Assembly (NCBI GenBank): GCA_021464245.1 | Contig: JADCRB010000163.1 | Span: 124,001 to 188,000 of the forward strand | Length of the DNA: 64,000 nt | Direction of reading: 5' to 3' | DNA from: Carallia brachiata | Lineage: Eukaryota; Streptophyta; Magnoliopsida; Malpighiales; Rhizophoraceae | In this document: piece by piece, positions 22,960 to 34,670 of the stretch | Numbering within the stretch: the first letter of the stretch is position 1 | Layout of the letters: each line of letters starts with the position of its first letter | The notes under the pieces: model-generated | The model's input: the letters and a program-made list of their open reading frames with translations, nothing else | What the model was told of the DNA's origin: nothing | The model's database searches: none | Program-made: the position numbers and the translations under genes

Positions 22960-24617
22960 AATAGAATAGAATAAAAGCCTTCCAAAACGAAGAACAGAAC
23001 ACAAACCAAAAAAAAAAAAAAAACCTTAAAAAGAGCATTCTAGAACCCGCCGAAGTTTCTGTTTACTCCTCTTAAAGGTTCGATCGCTTCCCTTAGCCTC
23101 GCAGAAATTTCACAGTTTACAGTAATACGAATCTCTTAATCCCCACATTTTTGTTTTGGTTAGATCTGTAAGTGGGCTTTTCATTTCTTTTTTCCTTTCT
23201 GTAGATTCAGATTCGGAATTGAAAATTCTCAGAATTTTTGTGGTTTTTTTTTTTTTTTTTTTGCATTTTTTGTCTTTATATTTCCTGTAGGTTGTCGATT
23301 CAGCTGTTTGCTTTGTTTTCATCTACGTTTTTTCTATCTGGGATTTTTTTGGATTCTTATTGGTGTTTTTATTTCTGGTAATTAGATTCCACTAACAGTA
23401 AGGCAATTAGTTGTAGTGTTTTATTAGATTTTAATGATTTATTTCTCTGTACACTGCTCGGTTAGCTGAACGCTTGATAAGGCTAAGGTTTTCTGATTTT
23501 ATATATATATTGTATTGTTATTAGGGAGGGGAGTGGGAATTACTGCTTGTACAGGTTTTTTGGGGAAACGGGGTCTTGAATTTTTCTGCCTTATACAAGG
23601 TCAAATTCTCAGTGCCAACTATGCTGATTAGAGTTGGTTATTGGTTTTATAGTTAATTGGGAATAATCTTTTTGGAAAGATTATTCTTTTTTTTTGGTTT
23701 GATTTTCACTTTTGAAATGAAATTGTATTGGGTTGTCTCGATTTTTGTCTCAGATTGAAGTTATGTGGGAAAGTTTGCACCTTCTTGGTTATGAATGGAC
23801 GTGTAGTGGTTGCACATTCCTATGTTGTTTTCAATTGCATGTTTATGTTGGATTTGGAAACTTTAAAGCAAAGAGGTATGCGCTCAGTTTGGTAAAGCTA
23901 TAGCATGAAAATGTTCTTGCGCCTTTGTAAAGGTAGATGGTGAGATAGAATGATATGCCCATTATGAAATTTTTTACTCTTTTCTTGTTGTTTTCTTGTT
24001 TATAAGATGTTGGATGTTTGTGCCTTAATTTTTGATAGGACCGCGTAAGTGTAGCAAAAACCATATTGAAAAGATGGTGGGATGCTTTTATTGTTTTCTC
24101 TATTGAGCATTCATTATTATATGGCAGGTTGACATCAAACGGCCTACAGAATAATGAGATTGTTTATAGAGTATAGATTGATTGTCTCATGTGTAGGATT
24201 TCAATCACTTTGTTTGCTTCAATTGCAGGTTGTTGAAGTCCATTTATGTTTGACTTTGTGTGCCTCTGGAAGCTATTTCTTTATCGATTTGTTGCAGTGT
24301 GTCAGCTAGTTATATTTACATACTTTAGCTGAGTTTGTCTTTGTTTTAACTTGTGTATTGCTTACTAATTTCAATGTTGCCTGTATCTTTCTTTATTATA
24401 ATTATCTGTGTTGTGTTTTAGCTTCGATGTTGCCTTATTTTAGTATCGCTCTAATTGCGTTTTGGTGCACCTGTGTGTAAATTCTTTTGTTTTCATGGGA
24501 AACCTTGGGTGAATATAGGTTTATTTGCTCGTGACAGACCCTATGTTCAAGTGTGTCGGTTTTCCAGGCAGTGACTTCATTGTTGGAGTCTAGTTCGGTA
24601 TATAAAGTGTGACAAAC
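22960..24617 (+). promoter_or_regulatory. inferred 5' leader exon and leader intron of the HSP110-type gene
   Basis: Inference only. A UTR-like segment rich in CTTCTC and CAAAAC at about 22960-23167 ends at a strong donor (CT|GTAAGT, intron from 23168). The sequence then becomes T-rich and intron-like for 1.4 kb. A pyrimidine tract and acceptor (GGTTTTCCAG) ends at 24567, 50 nt before the start codon. Leader introns are common in plant chaperone genes. Confidence 0.45.
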
Positions 24618-27600
24618 ATGAGCGTGGTTGGTTTTGATTTGGGGAATGAGAGCTGTATTGTCGCTGTTGCAAGGCAACGGGGAATAGATGTAGTACTCAA
24701 TGACGAATCAAAGCGTGAAACTCCTGCTGTTGTGTCCTTCAGTGACAAACAACGGTTCATTGGGACTGCAGGAGCAGCCTCAAGCATGATGAACCCAAAG
24801 AACTCTATTTCTCAGATAAAGAGATTAATTGGCACCAATTCTCTGACCCTGAGTTGCAAAGGGATCTCAAGTCATTGCCATTTGCTGTCACTGAAGGTCC
24901 TGATGGATTCCCCTTGATTCGTGCAAGGTATTGGGTGAAACGAAGACATTCACGCCGACCCAAGTTTTGGCAATGGTGTTGTCAAATTTGAAAGGCATAG
25001 CTGAGAAGAATCTGAGTGCAGCAGTGTTGATTGCTGTATTGGAATTCCTGTATATTTTACTGATCTCCAAAGGAGGGCTGTTTTGGATGCTGCTTATTGC
25101 AGGATTGCATCCTCTTCGTCTCTTTCATGAAACCACTGCTACAGCATTGGCATATGGTATCTATAAGACTGATTTGCCTGAGAATGATCAATTGAATGTT
25201 GCTTTTGTTGACATTGGACATGCCAGCATGCAAGTGTGCATCGCTGGCTTTAAGAAAGGCCAGCTCAAGGTATTGGCTCATTCTTTCGATAGGTCTTTAG
25301 GTGGCAGAGATTTCGACGAAGTCCTGTTCCAGCATTTTGCGGCAAAGTTCAAGGAAGAGTATAAAATTGATGTTTTTCAGAATGCTAGGGCTTGTCTCCG
25401 GCTTAGGGCTGCTTGTGAGAAGCTGAAGAAGGTTCTCAGTGCCAACCCTGAGGCACCCCTAATATTGAGTGCTTAATGGATGAGAAAGATGTCAGAGGCT
25501 TCATTAAGAGGGAAGAATTTGAACGGATTAGTGTTCCAATTTTGGAACGTGTGAAAGGGCCTTTGGAAAAGGCCCTGCAAGATGCTGGACTTGCAGTTGA
25601 GAATGTGCATGTGGTTGAGGTTGTTGGCTCTGGTTCTCGTGTGCCTGCCTTAATGAAAATATTGACTGAATTCTTTGGAAAGGAGCCAAGACGTACAATG
25701 AATGCTAGTGAGTGTGTTGCCAAGGGATGTGCTTTGCAATGTGCTATTCTGAGTCCTACATTTAAAGTGCGAGAGTTCCAGGTAATGCTTTTCATTATCT
25801 TGCGTTCCAACTTGCTTTTCACATGATCATGTGCCTTTATTTTCTTCTAAGCATTGTATACTTAGTTGCTATGAGTATTGCTGTGTCTAGACTTCACATG
25901 CATGAGCCTGCCATCCTGAGAAACTGATATATTTGATTAATTAATATGCATATATTGTTAATTGTTTGAATTTTGTGCTTCTGCTGCACTTCCTTCCAAA
26001 GGAGATGTTCGTCTTCCTTTTAGAGTGCCGTAACAGATTTACAACTGGCTGTAACATCCCCCATTCTTCTTTCTGTTTGCAATTTCATGTGTTTTTCCGT
26101 TTGGATTGCAGGTCCATGAGAGTTTTCCATTTTCGATAGCTTTATCATGGAAAGGTGCTGCTCCAGATTCCCATAATGGAGCAGCAGATAACCAGCAAAG
26201 CACTATTGTTTTCCCCAGGGGAAATCCAATTCCTAGTATCAAGGCTTTGACCTTCTACAGGTCAGGTACATTTGCAGTTGATGTACAATATGCCGATGTG
26301 AGCGAATTGCAGGCACCTGCTAAGATTAGTACCTACACGGTAAAGATTTACAACTTTTTTTGGGTAGGAAATTTAGCATGTTTTATTGTTATGATTTTAA
26401 GTGTTTACCACCTCTTTGCAGATTGGTCCTTTTCAAACTACAAATAGTGAACGGGCGAAAGTGAAAGTGAAAGCTCGTCTGAATATGCATGGAATTGTTT
26501 CCATTGAATCAGCAACGGTAAGTTTTTGGTGCCAGGGTGTGATTTAAGTTGCAGGAAATTGATTTGTGTATGTTTTGTTGAGATATTTTTTATGCTGTGT
26601 CAGCTTTTAGAAGAGGAAGAGGTTGAAGTTCCTGTAACAAAAGAAACAGCAAAAGACACACTAAAATGGATACTGATGAAGCTCCCAGCGATGCTACTCC
26701 TAGCTCTAATGAAGGTGATGCCAATATGCAAGATGCCAAAGCTACTGCTGATGCTTCAGGTGCGGAAAATGGTGTTCCAGAATCTGTAGACAAGCCCACG
26801 CAAATGGAAACTGACGTCAAGGTAGATTTAGTTTTGTAAAACTGAGTTGTTAGTTTTACAAGAGTTATGTATCTGGCTCTCTGATCAGTAAGCTGGTCCA
26901 ATAATTTTCTTATCCTGTCCTTGTTCATATTAGTGACTAGTTTGCTGTCATCAGGCTGAGGCTGCTAAGAAAAAAGTAAAGAAAACAAACATTCCTGTAG
27001 CAGAGCATGTTTACGGTGGAATGCTGCCAGCAGATGTGCAGAAAGCAGTGGAAAAGGAGTTTGAAATGGCATTGCAGGATCGAGTGATGGAAGAAACCAA
27101 AGACAAGAAAAATGCTGTTGAAGCCTATGTTTATGACATGAGGAATAAGGTAGAGTTTTTCTTTGAATAAATGAAGAATTTAATGGTTCTGAAGTTGATA
27201 TTTTTATGACTAATGATGTTTTTGTCTGTCCAGCTTAGTGACAAATATCAGGAGTTTGTCACTGATTCAGAAAGGGAGCAGTTCATGGCCAAACTTCAGG
27301 AGGTGGAAGATTGGCTATATGAAGATGGTGAGGATGAAACCAAGGGTGTCTATATAGCCAAGCTTGAGGAGCTGAAAAGGTGAGATTGCTTTATCAGATC
27401 AACAGTTTCTTGCATTATTTCTTCCTTTTTCTTTTGGTCCACCTGCAAACAAGGTCAGTGACAATGGCCTAATTTTGTCTTTCAGCTAGGTGATCCTATT
27501 GAGGAGCGGTACAAGGAGTACAGAGAGGGGCTCTGTGATTGAACAATTTGTTTATTGTATTAATAGTTATAGAGAGGCGGCGATGTCCAGTGATCCCAAA

Positions 27601-28292
27601 TTTGATCACATTGATTTAGCTGAAAAGCAGAAAGTAAAGCCCGCATAGAGTCCACATTTCTTTCTCTTTTGTTTGTGGTTTATGAAAACATTTTTGGTGG
27701 CTGCAGGTGCTGAATGAGTGCGGAAGCAGAAGCCTGGTTGAGAGAGAAAAGCAGCAGCAGGATTCACTCCCTAAGTACGTTACTCCAGTTCTTTTGTCAG
27801 CTGATGTGAGAAAGAAAGCCGAAGCAGTTGACAGGTATAGTCTCTCGGTTTATTGTTATCTTGAAATTTTTTTTCCCTTGCCTGTATTAGGTCAAAATTT
27901 TCTGTATTATTGGTCTCTTCTTGTTTTTTATTGGCACATATATTTTTCTGATTCATTCTATAAAAACTGACCTCTACCTCATTTTTGATCAAAACAACAC
28001 TTCGCCTCACGCTTCCATGGGTTCATTTTTGTTAAGATGCCTATTAATCTGGTGTTTGTTTCTACAGGGTCTGCAGACCGATTATGACGAAACCAAAACC
28101 GGCCCCAGCAAACCAGCCACTCCCGAGACCCCTGGAACACCACCAAATCAGGGAAGTGAACAACCACAGAGCGGAAATGCCAATGACCATGCTAGTGCAG
28201 GCGGAAATGAGAACACAGAAGCTGGCAATGGAGAGGTTCCACCTACTTCTGGAGAACCAATGGAAACAGAGACTCCATCAAAAGCTGCATAA
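24618..28292 (+). CDS. HSP70-15: HSP110/SSE-class chaperone (heat shock 70 kDa protein 14/15), nine coding exons, small exon deletions
   Basis: A cytosolic HSP110-type chaperone and HSP70 nucleotide-exchange factor. Coding exons: 24618-25781, 26112-26339, 26422-26517, 26604-26821, 26955-27149, 27234-27379, 27486-27633, 27707-27834, 28068-28292. All introns are GT-AG. The start is MSVVGFDLGNES, with the GFDLGN phosphate loop of the HSP110 branch. VDIGHAS, GGRDFDEVLF and VVGSGSRVPA follow in the ATPase domain, encoded by the long first exon. Then come a beta-sandwich domain, an acidic low-complexity insert (exons 4-5), a helical domain with EDWLYEDGED, and a Pro/Gly-rich tail ending KAA. Restoring about eleven 1-2 nt exon deletions (for example near 24833, 24930, 25028, 25100, 25459, 26663, 27379, 27521, 27720, 27750, 28107) gives 853 aa, normal for the family. 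The deletions look like base-calling errors. Arabidopsis has HSP70-14 and HSP70-15 and I cannot tell which is the closer counterpart. Confidence 0.93.
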
Positions 28293-28821
28293 TCCTGTGT
28301 GGCAGTGGTGGTGTAAAATCTAAAAATTTGGATCTTATCCATTAGAACTTTTGAGCCTGAGAAATATTTACGGCAGGCCGAGCAAAGGAAGGCATATGGG
28401 ATATTTCACAAAACTGTGGACTTATTTGTAGAAGTTTTTTCCACATGGGGTGGTCTGCCAAATTTTAAGGTTTTTTAAACATTCTAGGGTCCGGTTTTCA
28501 AAAGAAGGGTTTTCAGGAGGATGGTAGAGACTTGGAGGTCTTCTGTTGGGTGGAGAGCCAAAGTTGAGTCATTCAAAGAACTTCTCAAGTGTTCATTGCT
28601 TGTATGTCCTTAGGACATTTACCTCGGATGATATGATTTATGTCTCGATTTTTTATGATAAATTTGAAATTTTCCTCTTGCAAAAGATCCCTCATTTTAA
28701 TTTAAGCACTCAGAAATGGGAGTACCCAGCCCGAAGGAAAGTTCAAAAATGGGAGTACTCAGCAAGCAAGGATTTTCACCAAGGGCTCTGTGAGTGGATG
28801 CGAGACTAGAGCTGTAAAAGG
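28293..28821 (+). other. 3' UTR and downstream region of the HSP110-type gene
   Basis: Transcribed-looking sequence without a recognised polyadenylation signal. A short repeated phrase, AAATGGGAGTAC, occurs at about 28714 and 28747. No separate gene was supported. Confidence 0.4.
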
Positions 28822-29220
28822 ACTACTATCGTCACCACCCGTGTTAACGAACTCGGATCAAACCGGTGATTAGTTTTAGGTTCGGTTTAGTTTAAGCCTT
28901 AAAACTAAGAAATACGTAGACCGGTTGGATCAATTTAAAGTAAATTAAAAATTTATAAATTAATTGTTATTTAAATTATAATTTAAGTTTTAAATTTAAT
29001 TAAAAATTTTAATTTAATTTAAAATTTTTAATTTAGTTGTTAAAATTAAAAAATTAATATTTAATTAATTATTTATAAATATCATCTTTTAATTATATAT
29101 ATATATATATAATTAAATACTGATTCAAATACTTGTTCGACTAATTCAACTGATTGAATTTTGATCAACTAATATTTTTAATTCGATAAATGATCCACTT
29201 CTGACAACCTTGACTACTGC
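28822..29220 (-). mobile_element. hAT-type MITE, second copy, opposite orientation
   Basis: The reverse complement of the right end (to 29212) reads CAAGGTTGTCAGAAG, matching the left terminus of the MITE at 7171. The other end carries GTGTTAACGAACTCGG, matching that element's right terminus (GTTGTTAAAACCGGCTCGG). Flanking octamers ACTACTAT (28822) and ACTACTGC (29213) agree at 6 of 8 positions, so the target duplication is degraded or the left border is off by a few bases. Confidence 0.65.
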
Positions 29221-29724
29221 TCATTGCACATCAACATTGATTAGTATGAACATGACGTATTTAACGACAAATTAATAAAAATATAAAACAACACAATCAA
29301 AATTTGAACATAGGAATTGTTAAATATTAATTTTAACAATTTTGTTAGCGACATTCGTTTTCCTCTTTTCTTTTACAATTGTTCATATATACTATATGCT
29401 AATTGGTTATTAAAAAATAAAAAGTTAAATACATTATAATTTATCATTAAAAAGTATTAATGTGTTATTTTTTAATTAATAATTATATGAAAAAAGTAAA
29501 AAATAATTATTTATAACAAATCATTAGTTTTAAAAATAAAAACAGTCATGACTCTAATTAGTCAAATGTAATCTTTTTACCTTAATTAAATACGTCAATT
29601 TTTTTTTTCCTTTTTTTTCTTGTGAGTCGAAAGAGGAAACAAGTCAAAGTTTCTTTTCTTTCTAGAAAGGAGAAACATATTTTACTACGTTGTTTTTGTC
29701 CCTCCCAATCGGAACTCACAAAAA
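29221..29724. other. AT-rich spacer, nothing recognised
   Basis: Very AT-rich, with no ORF or repeat that I can support. Confidence 0.4.
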
Positions 29725-30205
29725 TTTATTAATATTTTTAATTTTAAATTTTTAAATTTTTTTTATATTTTAATTTTAAATTTTTTTATATTTTATTTGA
29801 ATTCTAAATTTTTTAATTTTTTATCAAATCATTCCCTCTATTTACTAAAAGTGATCAATCTATTGAAAAATAATTTTAACTTTATAAAAAATTATTTAAA
29901 AAAAATTAAATATATGAATTGAATATCTTTATTATAAAAAATATGTATATTATTTATTTAATTAGTATATTTGTTAATTAAAAAAATATTTAATGTACAT
30001 ATTTTATTTATAAAAAATATTTAATTCATATATTTAATTTTTTAAAAATAATTTTTATTAAATTAAACTCATTTATTAATCGATTAACCTTTTTTTATAA
30101 TTTAAAAAATTGATATAATATGAAATTAAAAAATTGAAAACTTAATAAAATATAAAAAATTTAAAATTTAAATATAAAATTATTTAAAAATTTAAAATTA
30201 AAAAT
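29725..30205. mobile_element. large palindromic AT-rich foldback, arms about 220 bp
   Basis: The first half matches the reverse complement of the second half. Paired landmarks include AAATTAAATATATGAATT, AATTTAAAATTT and TTATAAAAAATATGT around the centre near 29950-29990. It has no ORF and is probably a MITE. It lies about 300 bp upstream of the PPR start codon. Confidence 0.6.
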
Positions 30206-30511
30206 ATTCACAACTCAACGCACTTATGCACAGGGACTTAGGGGAGGCAGCCATTCTATAAACCACGTCGCTTTTCAGTTTTCTGAATCCTAAATTCCTC
30301 AATCCATCTGTAGCATTACAGATATTTAGAAAAATTTCTGACTTCAATATATATATTTTCCCTGGTAGAATCTCTTCATCTGAAAAGGATGCAAATTGCT
30401 GTGTTCTGCACAAAATTTGCCCACTTTACCTGAGTTTTTATTTTGTGTTTTTTTTCAGTGGGTGTTATTCAGTCATCTTCTCTTTGAAGTCTTTTTAGCA
30501 AAAATAACAAA

Positions 30512-32875
30512 ATGGTTATGGTGAGATTTACTGCTTCTAAAAGGTCAATATCAACTTTGCCTCATCTCTGTCAGAGAATCAAGCAAACAGGTGGAGTGCA
30601 CTTTTTGTCTATTTGTCTACTATCAATGGAAAAAATGAAACATACCCAAAAGCTTGTTTTGTTTTCTTTTTATGTTAATTTTGATTTTTTTCCATTTGTT
30701 TTTGTATTTTTTGTTGTTGATTGGTCATTTGGGTGTTTTGCCTGAAGTGTAAACAGTTTGGAATTCAAAGCTTCCAATTTTCCCTTTCCTGGTTATGTTT
30801 TTGAAGTAATTTTAAACCAGAAGGTCTTTTAAAAAACTTCTGTTCATTGGTTTTAGTGACATTGAATAGTAATGAACATGATTTCTGGAAAAAGATATAA
30901 ACTTGATGTTAATTGTGAGACTCATAGCACACCCTTTATTAATGTTGATTACTTGAGCTGTAAATGGCCTCTTTTTCTTCATGTTTATTGGCGTGTTAGT
31001 AAAGGTCTAGCTTTTGGGTGCATATATTTGGCAGAAAATGAAATAGTGCGCATGTTCAAGGTGGCTGGACCAAAAGATGGTGTCCCAAGCGGGCCTGGGA
31101 ACCGAAAGGTGTCAAGGAAGGACACTTCGGTTCGGATTTTGGATGAGAGATTCATTAGGATTTTGAAGATATTCAAGTGGGGCCCGGATGCTGAGAAAGC
31201 TTTGGAAGTGCTAAAACTGAAAGTGGATCATCGGTTGGTACGTGAGGTTTTGAAGATAGACGTTGAAATTAGTGTTAAGATTCAGTTTTTCAGATGGGCT
31301 GGGAAGAGGAGAAACTTTGAGCATGACTCCACTACTTACATGGCCTTGATTAGGTGTTTGAATGAAGCTGGGCTTGTTGGTGACATGTGGAAGACAATCC
31401 AGGGTATGGTTAGGAGTTTAAGTGTTATTAATCCAGTTGATTTATCTGAAATTGTGAAACTACTAGGCAGGGCTAAGATGGTGAACAAGGCACTATCTAT
31501 ATTTTACCAGACAAAAGGTCGCAAGTGTCAACCCACAGCAAGCACCTACAACTCCATGATCTTGATGTTGATGCAAGAGGGCCATCATGAAAAGGTCCAC
31601 GAGCTTTATAGTGAGATGTGCAACGAGGGAAATTGTTTCCCGGACACTATGACATATAGTGCGCTTATTTCAGCATTTGGGAAATTGGGACGTGATGATT
31701 CTGCTATTAGGCTGTTTGAAGAGATGAAGGACAATGGGCTTCATCTCACTGCGAAGATTTATACAACTATATTGGGGATTTACTTTAAGTTGGGTAGGGT
31801 AAAGGAGGCTTTGGGTTTGGTTGAGGAGATGAAACATAATGGTTGTGCCCCAACTGTCTTTACTTACACAGAATTGATTAAGGGGCTTGGGAAATCTGGG
31901 AAGGTTCAAGATGCTTACAATATATTCTTGAATATGCTCAAAGATGGATGTAAGCCTGATATTGTGCTGCTAAACAATTTAATAAACGTTCTGGGGAAGG
32001 CAGGCCATTTGGATCAAGCTCGTAAGCTTTTTGATCAAATGGAGTCTTGGCATTGTTCGCCAAATGTTGTGACATATAACACTGTAATCAAGGCTCTATT
32101 TGAATCTAAAGCTCCAGCGTCAGAGGCAGCATCATGGTTTGAGAAGATGAAGGGAAATGGTGTTACCCCCAGCTCATTTACTTACTCAATTCTTATTGAT
32201 GGTTTTTGCAAGGCAAATAGAGTTGAAAAAGCTATGCTGCTTCTTGAAGAGATGGATGAAAATGGTTTCCCTCCATCTCCAGCTGCTTATTGCAGCTTGA
32301 TCAACAGTCTCGGAAAGGCACGAAAATATGAAGCTGCAAATGAGCTGTTTCTGGAACTGAAAGAGAACTGTGGGCATTCAAGTGCTCGGGTGTATGCTGT
32401 TATGATTAAACATTTCGGAAAATGTGGCCGTCTTGATGAGGCCATGGATCTTTTCAGCGAAATGAAGAAACTTGGATGTAATCCTGATGTTTATGCTTAC
32501 AATGCACTAATGTCAGGGTTGGTTAGGTCTGGCATGGTAGAGAAAGCTCATTCCTTGCTCAGAACCATGGAAGAAAATGGTTGCACCCCAGACATAAACT
32601 CACACAACATTATCCTAAATGGCTTGGGCAGGACTGGTGTTCCACAACGAGCAATTGAAATGTTTATGAAGATGAAACAGTCAGAAATTAAGCTGGATGC
32701 AGTTTCTTACAACACTGTTCTTGGATGCCTGAGCCGAGCTGGTATGTTTGAGGAGGCTGCAAAGCTTATGAAGGAGATGAGCTTAAAAGGTTTTGAGTAT
32801 GATCTCATTACATACTCATCAATTCTTGAGGCAGTTGGTCAGGTCGATGATGGTCGCATTCCTATTGATTGTTGA
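30512..32875 (+). CDS. P-class pentatricopeptide repeat protein, close to Arabidopsis At3g16010
   Basis: An RNA-binding organelle protein of 639 aa. Exon 1 is 30512-30590 (MVMVRFTASKRS, basic and Ser-rich with no acidic residues, like a mitochondrial presequence). The intron is 30591-31034 (GT-AG, 444 nt). Exon 2 is 31035-32875. The junction restores KQTENEIV, the same as in the Arabidopsis relative. After a conserved N-terminal segment (RKDTSVRILDERFIRI, KIFKWGPDAEKALEVLKLK) come about 13 tandem 35-residue PPR motifs from residue ~175 to near the C-terminus. Typical units start TYNSMI, TYSALI, TYTELI, TYSILI and AYNALM and end with GCxPDV-like turns. There are no E, DYW or SMR domains, hence the P class, which stabilises or processes organelle transcripts. 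Its length matches the Arabidopsis protein closely and the frame is intact. An open frame also runs back to 30872 within the intron. Confidence 0.95.
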
Positions 32876-33747
32876 AAAATTCTGGGTATGTCTTGGTGCA
32901 TTCCCACTTCATTTTGGTTAGTTGATTACGGAACTCAAATTCACAGGTTTTTTTTTTTTTTTTGGGATATCTTTACAGGTGGATTACAACAGTGTTATGC
33001 CTGACTGAGTATGTTTGCCTTTCAGGTTGACAAGAGCTTCTCATTTTTGATAGCTCTAGGAGTCTCTGAATGGAGTGGCAGATATCTTCGTTTAAAATAA
33101 AGGAAACAAATAAAATTCTCTCATTTCTCTTACCTTGTTTTGTGGTCTCAATCCCAAGAAGAAGATATTGTGACATGAGAGATCTCCTTGTTGTAGCGTT
33201 CTTCCAGAGGAGGGCTTCTATTAATTACCAGTGTATAGAGCATTGTATTTTGCAGAATATAATCTGGCAGAGCCTTCAATTTCTCGCAGCCAGTAATTTC
33301 CAAAGAGTGGAGGGATGGCATTATAGTAATAGGAGGTTTGGTAGTGCCATCACAATAATCATTATTATATAATCATCCCACTCTTCCCAGCTACGCATCT
33401 TATAGAATTCGAGTTTTGTCAATTTGCGAAAAGCAACAACTACTGGTGAGAAGAAGATGATAATGCTGATATCTTGTTCTTTCCTTACTCACTGACACTG
33501 TCAGTGGGCTTCGTATCCTTGAACAGACCTTGGAGTTCTGATTCAGTTTCTTGATTTGCCCCATCTCAGGCCCCCTGATCCTTTTCTAAGAAGAGGCTCA
33601 AGGGGACCCTTGTTCCTTCCTCCCTTTGCAATTTCTTGAAGGTCCACCCAGGTGTTCACAACAAACCTCATGTTCTCCCTAAAAGGTCTTGCACTGTTGA
33701 GACCAGCATAAACCCTCGCAAAACCAAAGAAACCAGAAGCAGTGCTC
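32876..33747 (+). other. 3' region of the PPR gene and decayed FLZ upstream sequence
   Basis: The first part is probably PPR 3' UTR. From about 33480 the base composition becomes gene-like, and fragments may be the decayed N-terminal coding part of the FLZ locus. No frame stays open. Confidence 0.35.
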
Positions 33748-34670
33748 ACTACTCCAAAATCTCTGTCGCAAAGTGCCCATCAAAAGAAGTGGGATTGCAT
33801 TAATGTAGGTCTAGGCATTGTAAACTCACTTTCCGAACAAGCTGAGCCAACTGGTGTAGTAGTCAATACAACAGAGAAGAAGCATGCAGTTTTAGGACTC
33901 CAGTGATGATCAGCAATCCTGTGAGATCGAATTCTCTTCCGAAAAATTATATAATTTCTCTAGCATCCCAGAGTGGAAGTCCCAGCCTCCAAATCGGCAA
34001 GGCAGATGAAGAAGTCCCATCAGAGAACAGAATTGAAACCATGCTAAGTTTGCCATTGGAAATATGTGGTGGCTCACAAACAGATGGCCTTTTGGATATC
34101 AGGCCGAGTTCCCTTCCAATACCAATAGGCTCTGGCCAAGGACATGTTGGTTCTCTCACTGTACGAGACATTGAACTTTATGAGGATTATACATGTATCA
34201 TTTCTCATAGTCCAAACCCCAAAACAACTCATATTTTTGGTGATTGTATATTAGAATGTCATGCAAGTGAGTTGTCCAGCTTCGACTAGATGGCAAATAT
34301 AAGTGCTGAATCCTTTCAAGAGGCAAAGCACCCAGAGAGTTCACCCCTGCATTCATCCAATGATTTCTTGAGTTTCTGTCATTCTTGCAAGAAAAAGCTG
34401 GATAATGGCGATGACATTTTTGTATATAGGTAAGCTGGAAAACTCTGCTGATGAAAGCTTCCGACTTTTTCAATTCTGCTTATAAATTATTCATACTGCT
34501 GATAGCTGCTGTGTCATATGAAATTTTGCAAGGGTGACAGAGCGTTTTGTAGTTTTGTTTGCTGATCTGAGACAATGTTTGCCAAGGAGGAATCAGAGAA
34601 AACCTGCGATGATTTTGCCCAAGGCTCCCATGAGATGAGTTACAATGAAGAACTTTTTTTGATTTCCTAA
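33748..34670 (+). pseudogene. FCS-like zinc finger (FLZ, DUF581) protein gene, disrupted
   Basis: FLZ proteins are plant SnRK1-interacting adaptors with a short C-x2-C zinc finger. Collinear pieces: KKWDCINVGLGIVNSL (33748-33901), a frameshift at about 33903, then RSNSLPKNY, SSLPIPIGSGQG, IELYEDYTCIISHSPNPKT and HIFGDCILECH. The FLZ domain follows: FLSFCHSCKKKLDNGDDIFVYR to 34429, an intron, then GDRAFC. Disruptions: TAG at 34287-34289 before MANIS; TGA at 34563-34565 where CRSE is expected; and either a missing G or a lost AG at the acceptor near 34531. The tail ends at TAA 34668. Two in-frame stop substitutions make real decay likely. The N-terminal region is not recovered. Confidence 0.75.

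Noticed and set aside
30872..31034. Alternative PPR start at 30872 as the main start codon
   Set aside because: Homology to the Arabidopsis protein and clean GT-AG splicing place the real N-terminus in exon 1 at 30512. This segment is intron.
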